Of a stretch of 64,000 nucleotides of DNA, positions 53,590 through 63,051 are shown one piece after another. Below the pieces are notes generated by a model, which ran no database searches, was not told the origin of the DNA, and worked only from the letters and a program-made list of their open reading frames with translations. The DNA is taken from contig CM019703.1 in the NCBI GenBank assembly GCA_009760885.1, forward strand, positions 14,242,459 to 14,306,458. The letters run 5' to 3'. Source of the stretch: Achatina immaculata. Its lineage: Eukaryota; Mollusca; Gastropoda; Stylommatophora; Achatinidae. Position numbers and translations under genes: made by a program. Position 1 is the first letter of the stretch; each line of letters starts with the position of its first letter.

Positions 53590-54527
53590 TATGAAAACAA
53601 AATTGATATACATACTAAATGCATTACTAACCTTAATAACATAAAGTACATAATGAGGCATACAAAAGAGCTACCTGGAATAGCAGTAGATGTATATACT
53701 CGTAATTTCAACAAATCAAACTCACGATATGCAGAAGGCACTGTCTTAATAGCAAGAGGAGGAAAAAAATTACAAGAACTACTGGAAATAGTAATAAAGG
53801 AAAGCGAAAGAAAAGGACCCAACTTGAATAAGAAGAAAACTGAATTTATGGTCATCTCCGAGAAAGAAAAGATCCATAAGACCAAAATAATAGTAAAATG
53901 GCACAATATTATAGCAGGTAGACAAGTTCAAGTATCTAGGAACAGCCCTGACATCAGATGGAAGATGCCTAACGGAGATAAAAACCGGAATAACTCAAGC
54001 CAAGATAATGCTTTAAAAGATTAAAAGTATTTTATGCAACACAGCACTATCTCTGAATGTAAGGAAAAGAGTGTTCTAAAGCTACATAGAGCCAGATCTG
54101 ATCGATGAATGTGAAGCCTGGACAGTTACTAAAGAGATACAACAACGTCTGGGAGCCACGGAAATATAGTTTCTTAGATGAGAGGACACCACGGACTGCA
54201 AGAAAATCAAATGAAGAAGTTTTGAGAGAGACCAGCTCGAGAAGAAAAATAATTACAACAGTCCGGAGAAGATAGTCTAAAATTATAGGACACGTCACGA
54301 GAAAAGGCAAACTAGAAGTCATAAGAAAAGGCACAGCAGAAGAAATCGTGACAACAGAAAAGTTAGAAGGCAAAAGAGGCCGAAGTAGACCAAGAGGAAA
54401 AATCCTGAATGGATTGGCAAGACGGCATGGAAAAGGACACCAGAATAACTCATAGATGCAACACAAAACAGAGAGTTGTAGAGAGCTATGACCGCCAACG
54501 CCAGTAGATATGGCACTTGAATAGACA
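53590..54527 (+). mobile_element. LINE family K, RT to 3' tail
   Basis: It reads SRYAEGTVLIARGGKKLQEL (motif C is YAEG in place of YADD), ESERKGPNLNKKKTEFMVIS, then with frameshifts SPDIRWKMPN, a TVEAWTVTKEIQQRLGATEI-like block, and the KLEGKRGRSRPRGKILNGLA region, RRHGK, ending in YGT and stop. The catalytic change and the frameshifts make it inactive. Confidence 0.8.
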
Positions 54528-54550
54528 GACAGACACACAGACAGACAGAC

Positions 54551-54630
<80 letters not shown>

Positions 54631-54632
54631 CT
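54527..54632 (+). repeat. GACA then GATA tetranucleotide array
   Basis: It begins immediately after the K stop codon as GACAGACA-type and turns into about 20 GATA units. Probably an expanded K tail. Confidence 0.95.
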
Positions 54633-54674
54633 ACCCTAGATAATAGTAATTATTACCATGTAAATACACCCATG

Positions 54675-54745
54675 GAAAACTTGGCGAACTACCACGCGAG
54701 CCCTGTGTGACGTTTACCAGCACGGAAAGATACAGATACTGATAT
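54675..54745 (+). mobile_element. LINE family A, extreme 3' end
   Basis: AACTTGGCGAACTACCACGC, GAGCCCTGTGTGACGTTTAC, then GATACAGATACTGATA tail. Only the last ~70 bp. Confidence 0.75.
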
Positions 54746-55305
54746 ACACTCACAGTACTTTCTAAGCGAACAAGGGAAACAAGAGAGCATAAGTAACACA
54801 TACGTCATATCGTTTCCACAAGTCAGCCATTTTTTGTTTCCTCTTTGTATTTCATACACTTTTTTTCTTTATTGTCCCTGTCATGAATGTCAGGTAACAT
54901 TTTAAATATTTTTTCAGCTGAGTTTGCTTTATATCAGATGTGAACTTGTTAGTTAAGGCTCAGGTCAGGCCAGCACTTCAAACCTGCCAGAGACCCCGTC
55001 CTGTTTTTCCATGTTCCTTCATTTTATTTCACGAATTTTTCTGTTCTTTAACCTGAGTTTCTGTGAGAACAGATCATGTATATTATATACGCAACTAACT
55101 TTTTAAACCAATATTAACAGTCAAATTAACTCTTTGTGGTATACACGTTTCTTTTCCAATTTAATGATTATTAAAATGTTGCCTTTTTCAGGAAAACCGA
55201 TGTTTCTCAGCGTTCTGTAGTCTCTACCCCCCCCCCCTCCCATATTAAGCAACATTTCTTTATTCTAAACTAAGTAACCACAAAAAACAGTATAATCCTT
55301 CGGTC
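54746..55305. other. No gene recognised
   Basis: AT-rich; a C10-type tract near 55229-55240. Confidence 0.4.
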
Positions 55306-55309
55306 ATTT

Positions 55310-55425
55310 TGTTTAACTTGATACTGTATTGTACGATTGTCATTCTTCCGTGCCTGATTTTGTATCGTCCTCTTAATATACGACTGTTCGCTAGTTCCCA
55401 TTCTGTAAGGCTCTTGGAACATCTG
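55310..55425 (-). mobile_element. LINE family A endonuclease fragment, inverted relative to the next piece
   Basis: The minus strand reads EWELANSRILRGRYKIRHGR, MTIVQYSIKLN, matching the endonuclease at 27770-27860. It lies head-to-head with a plus-strand A 3' part beginning at about 55425, the arrangement made by 5' inversion (twin priming). Confidence 0.75.
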
Positions 55426-55700
55426 TTGATGAAGTAAACTAGTCTGCATACCTCGGCGGCTACATAGACCAGGATGGTGACACCAGAAAGGAAGATAGAA
55501 TTAGAATTGCAAAAACAGCATTTACTTTCAAGAATCTTGAAAACATATGGCATTCAAAAGTTATAAGCACAAAAACCAAGTTAGGATTATTCAATTCAAA
55601 TGTGATATCCACCTTCATTTATGCACATGAAAGCTGAAAATCAACTAAAGAAATTAGATTCTTTTGAAAACAAATGCCTAAGAAAAATACTCGGTATAAA
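55426..55700 (+). mobile_element. LINE family A partial copy ending in a hairpin
   Basis: It reads SAYLGGYIDQDGDTRKEDRI-like, FTFKNLENIWHSKVISTKTK, SFENKCLRKILGI and stops in the 24-bp inverted repeat. Confidence 0.8.
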
Positions 55701-55729
55701 GGGAAATACCGAGTATTTTTCTTAGGCAT
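55674..55729. repeat. Perfect 24-bp inverted repeat, 8-nt spacer
   Basis: Arms 55674-55697 and 55706-55729 (ATGCCTAAGAAAAATACTCG plus GTAT and its reverse complement) pair without mismatch. The left arm is normal A sequence; the right arm joins the next A copy. Confidence 0.95.
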
Positions 55730-56362
55730 ATATACCTTGGCAGCTACATAGACCAGGATGGTGACACTAGAAAGGAAGTTAGGATCAGAATTGCAAAAGC
55801 AACATCAATCTTCAAGAATCTTGAGAACATATGGAATTCAAAAGTTATAAGCACAAAAACCAAGTTAAGGCTATTCAATTCAAATGTAATATCCGCCCTC
55901 ATTTATGCATGCGAAAGCTGGAAAACAACTAAACAAATAGAAAAGAAATTAGACTCTTTTGAAAACAAATGCCTAAGGAAAATACTCGGCATCAAGTGGA
56001 ATGAATTCAAGAACAATGCAGAGATAAGACAGATGACTGAACAACAACCAGTCTCATGGGTGATCAGGAAAAGGAGATGGACGTATGTTGGTCACTTGAT
56101 GAGAAGAAATGATCAGAGAATCCCAAAACAAGCTATCAAGTGGAACACAACAGGCCGAAGAAAAAGAGGCAGACCGCGTGAAACTCTGAAGAGGACATTA
56201 TTAAGAGAGGCCAAATTAACAGGCATAAAATCCTTTGATGAGGTTGAAAGACTCGCCGAAGACAGGAAAAATTGGCGAACTACTTTGCGAGCCCTATGTG
56301 ACGTTTAACGGCACAGGAAGGAGATAAGATAAGATAAGATAAGATAAGATAAGATAAGATAA
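55730..56362 (+). mobile_element. LINE family A 3' half with long ATAAG tail
   Basis: It begins at YLGSYIDQDGDTRKEVRIRI and is nearly intact through RRWTYVGHLMRRNDQRIPKQ, RRKRGRPRETLKRTLLREAK, to ALCDV and stop (56308). The tail is about 9 units of GATAA/ATAAG. Confidence 0.9.
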
Positions 56363-56365
56363 GGG

Positions 56366-56700
56366 GAAACGAATTCAAGAATAACGCATAGATAAGACAG
56401 ATGAGTGAACAACAACCAGTCTCATGGTTGATCAGAAAAAGAAGATGGACATATGACGGTCTTGTGATAAGAAGAAACAGTCAGAGAATCCCAAAACAAG
56501 CCACCAAATGGAACATAACAGGCCGAAGAAAAAGAGGTCAACCACGTGAAACTCTAAAGAGGACATTGTTAAAAGAGGCCAAATTAGTAGGCATAAGATC
56601 CCTTGACGAGATTGAAAAACTCGCCGAAAACAATAAAACCTGGCTCTATACGACGTTTAGCGGCACAGGAAGGATGTAAGATGTAAGATGATACTGTATT
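56366..56700 (+). mobile_element. LINE family A 3' end, second in tandem
   Basis: It reads MSEQQPVSWLIRKRRWTYDG, RRKRGQPRETLKRTLLKEAK, LVGIRSLDEIEKLAENNKTW. It is more diverged than the preceding copy. Ends with a GTAAGAT tail. Confidence 0.85.
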
Positions 56701-56763
56701 CCTCAAAAAAGGTGCAAGATCACCGACAGAATGTTACGACTGGGCCCGTGATAACCAACATAT

Positions 56764-58035
56764 TGTTTAGCTGTCCAGAAAAAAAAAAAAGAAAGATTGT
56801 ACAATATTAGACCAGGAGGACTGATTAAATGTATACTGATCCAGGACCATTAAAAGAATGTATACTGATCCAGGACCATTAAAAGAATGTATACTGATTC
56901 AGGACCATTAAAAGAATGTATACTGATCCAGGACCATTAAAAGAATGTATACTGATCCAGGACCATTAAAAGAATGTATACTGATCCAGGACCATTAAAA
57001 GAATGTATATTGATTCAGGACCATTAAAAGAATGTATACTGATCCAGGACCATTAAAAGAATGTATACTGATCCAGGACCATTAAAAGAATGTATACTGA
57101 TTCAGGACCATTAAAAGAATGTATACTGATTCAGGACCATTAAAAGAATGTATACTGATCCAGGACCATTAAAAGAATGTATACTGATCCAGGACCATTA
57201 AAAGAATGTATACTGATTCAGGACCATTAAAAGAATGTATACTGATCCAGGACCATTAAAAGAATGTATACTGATCCAGGACCATTAAAAGAATGTATAC
57301 TGATTCAGGACCATTAAAAGAATGTATACTGATCCAGGACCATTAAAAGAATGTATACTGATCCAGGACCATTAAAAGAATGTATACTGATTCAGGACCA
57401 TTAAAAGAATGTATACTGATTCAGGACCATTAAAAGAATGTATACTGATCCAGGACCATTAAAAGAATGTATACTGATCCAGGACCATTAAAAGAATGTA
57501 TACTGATCCAGGACCATTAAAAGAATGTATACTGATCCAGGACCATTAAAAGAATGTTTAGTGCCCCAAAACCACTAAAAGAATGTTTAGCGCTCCAGAA
57601 AAAAAAGTACAATAATAGACCAGGAGGACTGAATGAATATACATTAGTCCAGGACCATTAAAAGAATGTATAGTGGTCCACAACTATTACAAGAATGTAT
57701 AATGGCTCACAACCATTAAAAGAATGTATAATGGTCTACAACCAATAAAAGAATGTATAATGGTCTACACCCATTAAAAGAATATGTAATGGTCTACAAT
57801 CATTAAAATAATTATAATGGTCTGCAACCATTAAAAGAATGTATAATGGTCTAAAGCCAATAAAAGAAGTATAATGGTCTACAGCCGTTAAAAGAATATA
57901 TAATGGTCCACAAGAATGTATAATGGTCCACAGTCATTAAAAGGATGTATAGCGGTCCACAACCATTAAAACAATATATAATGGTCCACAGTCATAAATA
58001 AAAAGAATAAATAGTGTTCCAAAGCCAATAAAATG
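56764..58035 (+). repeat. 29-bp minisatellite with diverged right half
   Basis: About 25 near-identical units (AAAAGAATGTATACTGATCC plus AGGACCATT) fill 56826-57555; diverged units (ATGGTCTACAACCATT type) continue to about 58035. A GTCCAGAAAAAA...GACCAGGAGGACTGA block occurs before the array (56770-56830) and again inside it (57590-57640). C/T variants at the TCC/TTC position recur in a similar order. Confidence 0.95.
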
Positions 58036-58188
58036 ATTGTGTTAAGTGAAATAAACGTGGTCATTAGGTCCATTAGGCGTGAAGACGAATGCGCGAGATA
58101 AAAGCATAGATGTCCGTGTTAGCGGCGAAAAACAAACTGGTCAACACCTTTATCCTATTTTCATTCAGTATCTCTGCAAACGGACGGT

Positions 58189-58383
58189 TCTGTTACTTTC
58201 TTACTTCTAAGTATCGATGTGTTCCTTTCTGTTACTTTCTTACTTCTAAGTATCGATGTGTTGCTTTCTGTTACTTTCTTACTTCTAAGTATCGATGTGT
58301 TGCTTTCTGTTACTTTCTTACTTCTAGGTATCGATGTGTTGCTTTCTGTTACTTTCTTACTTCTAAGTATCGATGTGTTCCTT
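58189..58383 (+). repeat. 39-bp tandem repeat (5 copies)
   Basis: The unit is TCTGTTACTTTCTTACTTCT and AAGTATCGATGTGTTGCTT. 39 bp is 13 codons, so a frame stays open; artefact. Confidence 0.95.
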
Positions 58384-58609
58384 TCCGTAATGGAGCTTGC
58401 TAAATCTACTGCTTCTTTGGCCCATTCCAGGAAGTTAAGGAGAACTTGCCATAATCTAGTTTCAGTCCGACATTATGACTATCTTCAAGATCCCCATAGC
58501 AGATTCAGCCAATCTGAGCCAAGAACATCAGTCAAACTTCAAGTGATCGTTATATCTCGATCAAAAGATCTAAAGCTACTGGTCATGTGATTTTTACTCG
58601 CATTTCTGA

Positions 58610-59040
58610 AACAAAACATTTTGTCACATTTCTAAATAAAATTTCATATTTTGTCGCATTTCTAAATAAAATTTGTTATTTCGTCACATTGCTAAAAAAT
58701 AATTTTGATATTTTCTCACATTTCTAAATAAAATGTGATTTTTTTTTTCACACATCTACATAACATTTGATATTTTCTCACATTTCTAAATAAAATCTGA
58801 TATTTTCTAACACCTCGAAATAAAAATTAATATGTTTTGGCCCTGCTAAATAAATGTTGATATTTTCTCACATTTCTAAATAAAATATGATATTTTCTCC
58901 GGCTTCCACAAGAAATGATTTCTTTTTCAAATGTATCAATAAAAGTCGATACTTCCTCACATTTCGAATTAACTTTTATATTTTATCAAATTTTTAAATA
59001 AAATTTTATATCTACCCAGACTTGTAAATTAAATTTCAGT
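58610..59040 (+). repeat. Degenerate AT-rich tandem repeat (about 11 copies)
   Basis: The core is TCACATTTCTAAATAAAATT and TGATATTTTC, period 30-42 bp. Confidence 0.8.
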
Positions 59041-59121
59041 GGTCGCAAGCAATCATTACTTATTAATTGCTAGCAGTAATTACTAATTATTAATATTATT
59101 ACAAGTTTTTTTCGCGATAAG

Positions 59122-59127
<6 letters not shown>

Positions 59128-59168
<41 letters not shown>
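59128..59168 (+). repeat. GA microsatellite
   Basis: About 20 GA units. Confidence 0.97.
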
Positions 59169-59175
<7 letters not shown>

Positions 59176-59225
59176 TATTGGGATGAGAGAAGGGAAAAAA
59201 CAAAAATGCCTGGTAGAGTTAAATT

Positions 59226-59503
59226 TCATTCATTCATTCATTCATTTGCATGTCCCTTGCGGAACTTTGCCTCCCAATCAGCACTGCTGTAGGCCTCTCG
59301 GTTGTGAGCAAGATGGCCTGCCGCTGCTGCATCCATTTGCAGATCATTAACGATGTCTTGTAGCCATCTTCGCCTTGGTTTTCCTTTCTTTCTTTTTCCC
59401 ATTATGTATCCTTCCAATACGGTCATGACGTTTAATGTGTCCAAAATATTTATGTTTTCTCTCTTTAATCTTCTTTACTAGCCAGTCTTCTTCAATATTA
59501 AGT
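59226..59503 (-). mobile_element. LINE family B 3' end with perfect 12-bp target-site duplication
   Basis: The minus strand reads MGKRKKGKPRRRWLQDIVND, LQMDAAAAGHLAHNREAYSS, ADWEAKFRKGHANE and stop, then an AATG tail. TAGAGTTAAATT lies at 59214-59225 and 59504-59515. This is one of the least mutated B ends and sets both element edges: 5' truncation within the LNIEEDWLVK block. Confidence 0.95.
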
Positions 59504-59515
59504 TAGAGTTAAATT

Positions 59516-59769
59516 AAGTCACAAAAATCCGTGGCTGCGGAAGATCTCAGGTCACTGTTAACGCGGCTGAGATGTTTGAGTCGACGGTTGTTTCGACAGA
59601 CCAAGAGAATATGACGAGAAATGCATCGATGAATGTATTGAACGCGATTCTTTGTCGGGTGGAAAAGAACAGTGAGACTGCAAATTATAAAATGTAAAGG
59701 ATTTCTCATCGAGACCGCTCAAGTGTATCATTAACAGCTGATCTGATATTAGATGAACTGTTAATCAGT
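59516..59769. other. No gene recognised
   Basis: A minus-strand open frame (59509-59709, 66 codons) spans part of this stretch without recognised similarity. The sequence is more GC-rich than its surroundings. Confidence 0.35.
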
Positions 59770-59779
59770 TCCGCTCTAT

Positions 59780-60093
59780 CTATCTCTCTCTCTCTCTCTC
59801 TCTCTCTGAACCTTAAGTGCCCAGGGCACATGGGGCTTCCGCAAGGGTTTTCCACAAATGCCTGTCCTTTGCCTTTTTTTCTGCTCTTGCCCAGGTGAGC
59901 CCTCTATTGCTCAACTTCCTTTCTGTTGTTCTTCTCCATGTCTCTTTTGGTCTACCCTTACTTCTGCTCCCCTGTGGTGTCCATCTTAGTGCTATTTTTG
60001 GTAGTGAGTTGTCAGTCATTCGGAGCACATGTCCCAACCATCGCCAGCGTCTTTCCTCAATAATTGTTGTCAGTGGTTTCATCTGCATTTCTG
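59780..60093 (-). mobile_element. LINE family C 3' end with perfect 10-bp target-site duplication
   Basis: The minus strand is open for 91 codons: MKPLTTIIEERRWRWLGHVL, RMTDNSLPKIALRWTPQG, GRPKETWRRTTERKLSNRGL, KDRHLWKTLAEAPCALGT and stop, then a GA/GATA tail. TCCGCTCTAT lies at 59770-59779 and 60094-60103. It is the cleanest C copy and probably the youngest. Confidence 0.95.
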
Positions 60094-60103
60094 TCCGCTC
60101 TAT

Positions 60104-60404
60104 ATAGTAAACTCAAATTAACAGATGTTTTTTTTTACACATGAATAGTTTTTGCTATTTTTCATTGAAAGCTGCAGACTAATTCATCAAAAAAATTCAA
60201 TGTTATCTATAAAACAGATTAATTCTATAAATGTCTCGTGTTTGGTTTTCATTAAACCAAACGGGAGTCGTTTTATCGTTAATATTCACTAAACCAATGA
60301 GATTAACTACCTATTTTATTTTATTATATTTTACTGTTTGTTCTGTAAGATGAACGTTTTTTTCCGCATTAATTTAGGTATGCCGGTGTTTGTAAGAAAA
60401 CAAA
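60104..60404. other. No gene recognised
   Basis: AT-rich, nothing recognised. Confidence 0.4.
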
Positions 60405-60672
60405 CCTCCACAACCATTAAAAGAAAGTATAGTGTTCTACAACCATAAAAAGAATGTATAGTGGTCCACAACCATTAAAAGAATGTATAGTGGTCCACAA
60501 CTATTAAAAGAATGTGTAGAGGTCCACAACTATAAAAAGAATGTATAGTGGTCCACAAACATTAAAAGAATGTATAGTGGTCCACAAGCATTAAAAGAAT
60601 GTATAGTGGTCCACAAAGATAAAAAAGAATGTATAGTGGTCCACAAAGAATGTATAGTGGTCCACAACCATA
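60405..60672 (+). repeat. 29-bp minisatellite related to the 57 kb array (about 9 copies)
   Basis: Unit AAAAGAATGTATAGTGGTCC plus ACAACCATT, the same family as the diverged right half of the 56764-58035 array. Confidence 0.9.
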
Positions 60673-61206
60673 ATCCTCCTGAAACCTCCAAGCTCCGTCA
60701 TGACAAATTTGAAATGTTGGTAGAAAGAAAATGGAAGGAAGTTACCGTATAATTTAAAAATATGGATTATGCTATAAGTGTGTGCTATTTTTCAATTTAT
60801 TTAGACTCTACCTAAATATCGTTCTGAGCATTGATTTGCTTAGGTTTCAATATCTACTAGCCCTGCCGTTGTCGTTTTAGAGCGAAAACAAGTTATACGA
60901 TTTAATAGATTTAGTTAAAAAAACAATCAATTTGTTATTGCACAATGAGACAGCTTTATAAATCTCTGAATTATTTCAATGTCTGATTGTTTTTCCCGTT
61001 TTATAAAACTATTTTGAAAACACGTGACTGTCGATTGTTGTTGAAAACAAGTTTTGCAACGTGATTTATCTCGCCAGAGGTTCTGCTAGTATTTCACTGG
61101 TAGGGTCGGTCGTGGTAGCGAGCTACGTTCGTCATGCCCGCTCAGGTAGATATAGAAATTATGATTGCACGACTTGTTCTCTAGAATTTGATTCAAATCA
61201 TTTTTG
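60673..61206. other. Mostly unassigned; possible tRNA-like stretch
   Basis: Near 61100-61200 a GGTCGTGGTAGCGAGCTACG stretch and TTTGATTCAAATC could be a decayed A box and B box, but spacing is too long to be sure. Confidence 0.25.
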
Positions 61207-61400
61207 CAGCTTCTTCTTCTTCTTCTTCTTCTTCTTGTGCTCAGCTTTCTAAACAAGGAGCTGGATTGCCTCCATAAATCATTCTCTCAGCAGCAGCTCT
61301 TCGTAGGAACCCTAGACTTTCCTCTCCATGCTTCTCTCTGGGCCCTGAGTTATCTGCGTATAGTGCAGGTCTGTAGTGTGTGTTTTGGAGTTTTGCAATT
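61207..61400 (-). mobile_element. Dispersed repeat N, copy 2, with AAG tail
   Basis: The minus strand begins CTACAGACCTGCACTATACG, includes GGAGGCAATCCAGCTCC, and ends GCTGAGCACAAGAAGAAGAA. Related copy at 26405-26560. Confidence 0.5.
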
Positions 61401-61564
61401 TCTCAAAAATTGAGAAACAACGTTCTAAATGCCAAAAAAAAAAAAAAAAAGTTCATTGAGATGTTGATCAGATACATTTATTCAGTATTCGTTTCAATTC
61501 GCTTAATAGCCGTACCGAATTATTTCAACATAAATCTTACATTTCCGCTCCGTTGTTCTCAGTT

Positions 61565-61740
61565 GCCTGTCTGTCTGTCTCCTGATGTCTATCTGTCTGT
61601 CTGTCTCCTGATGTCTATCTGTCTGTCTGTCTCCTGATGTCTATCTGTCTGTCTGTCTCCTGATGTCTATCTGTCTGTCTGTCTCCTGATGTCTATCTGT
61701 CTGTCTGTCTCCTGATGTCTATCTGTCTGTCTGTCTCCCT
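61565..61740 (+). repeat. 26-bp TCTG-rich tandem repeat (about 6.5 copies)
   Basis: Unit GTCTGTCTGTCTCCTGATGT plus CTATCT. Confidence 0.95.
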
Positions 61741-62254
61741 GTTTTGCCCAGTTACCAGAAAAAAAACTACAAGTGCACTGTGTCTCTGTTTGAATGTGCA
61801 TTTGCGCTTCAGAAAAGCATTTATATCACATTTAGGCAAATATGTCTATCTCCATAACTCACTTTTCTTTGGATTGCACTTGCGATTTGAATGCATCTAA
61901 TGAGAATCTTTGACGCCGAAGCTTCAACTACAGACCAACTGAAGTTTTCAACACAGACAATTATGCAGTGAAATATGATATATGGCTGTCAGTTTTCTAG
62001 ACACCATCATGATATTCATCATATACATTTAAATGTAATACACTTTTCACATCAATGACGAGATTTATGACATTCAACATTTCAAGTAGTCGCCCACACG
62101 TCCTAATCTGGCCGATAATTTCCTGAGGCAAGTTAACCAATTCTAAAGGGTAGCGTCCCATTTTGACTAGTTAATTAAATGTCTGGTATACAGAAACACC
62201 GCCATGTTGAAAGTCTGGAAAACCTCAGCTGCAAGGAAAATGTGAAGTGTCATC
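61741..62254. other. No gene recognised
   Basis: AT-rich, unique-looking. Confidence 0.4.
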
Positions 62255-62550
62255 TGCCTGCCTACCTGCCTGTCTGTCTGCCTGTCTCCCTGTGTCTGTT
62301 TGTCTCCTTGTGTCTGTCTGTCTCCATGTGTCTATGTGTCTGTCTCCCTCTCTGTGTCTATCTATCTCCCTGTGTCTGTTTGCCTGTCTGTCTGTCTCCT
62401 GATGTCTATCTGTCTGTCTGTCTTCCTGTGTCTTTCTGCTTGTCTGTCTCTCTGTGTCTGTCTGTCTGCCTGTTTCACTGTGTCTGTCTCTCTATGTCTG
62501 TCTGTTTCCCTGTGTCTCTCTATGTCTGTCTGTCTCTGTCTGTGTGTTTG
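62255..62550 (+). repeat. Degenerate TCTG/CCTG tract
   Basis: Irregular GTCTGTCT and CCTGTGTCTGT units; includes the same CTCCTGATGTCTATCTGTCT block as the array at 61565. It ends at the start of repeat M. Confidence 0.9.
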
Positions 62551-62554
62551 TTTG

Positions 62555-62850
62555 AGTGCTACAACGTCCAAGGAAAATCGAAAAATGTTTCTCTATCTTT
62601 CTGTCACGTAATGTATGTCAGTCTTTCACATATCTATCAGCCTCTCTGTACTTATAAACAGTCAATCAAATATATTCATCTCTTTCTCGTGCATTCTTGC
62701 CTCCAACCTACAATTCGGTCAAAGATTAAAGAATAAAGCCCCACTTCAAAAGAAATTCTGAAGTTCATGGAAAATAAAAGAAACACAGAATGAGAAGATG
62801 TGTTCAATTATATAAAAATGAAAAAAATAAAGATTATTGTTCGAAATGGA
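62555..62850 (+). repeat. Dispersed repeat M, copy 2
   Basis: Collinear with 39840-40135 over ~290 bp, at roughly 80-85% identity by eye. As in copy 1 it follows a TCTG tract. Confidence 0.75.
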
Positions 62851-63051
62851 AGGCAGAAAATCCAACAGTGTTGCTTGACACGAAAAATCTGAAAAAAAAG
62901 TGTAAGTATAAACACTTCAAAAGTTTGTAATTGACGACTGTTCGAATTTTTAGTTTTATTTTCGTGTTCGTTCAGGATAAACGATACCCAATGTCAGTCA
63001 GAATACCAGTGTCTTTTCATTTCAAAGATTAATTCCTCATTTATACAGGGC
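62851..63051. other. No gene recognised
   Basis: AT-rich spacer before LINE A. Confidence 0.4.

Noticed and set aside
56826..57555. Second 29-bp regular repeat as a CRISPR-like array
   Set aside because: Head-to-tail units without spacers; a minisatellite.
59509..59709. 66-codon minus-strand frame as an exon
   Set aside because: It starts inside the target duplication of a B insertion and has no recognised similarity or splice context.
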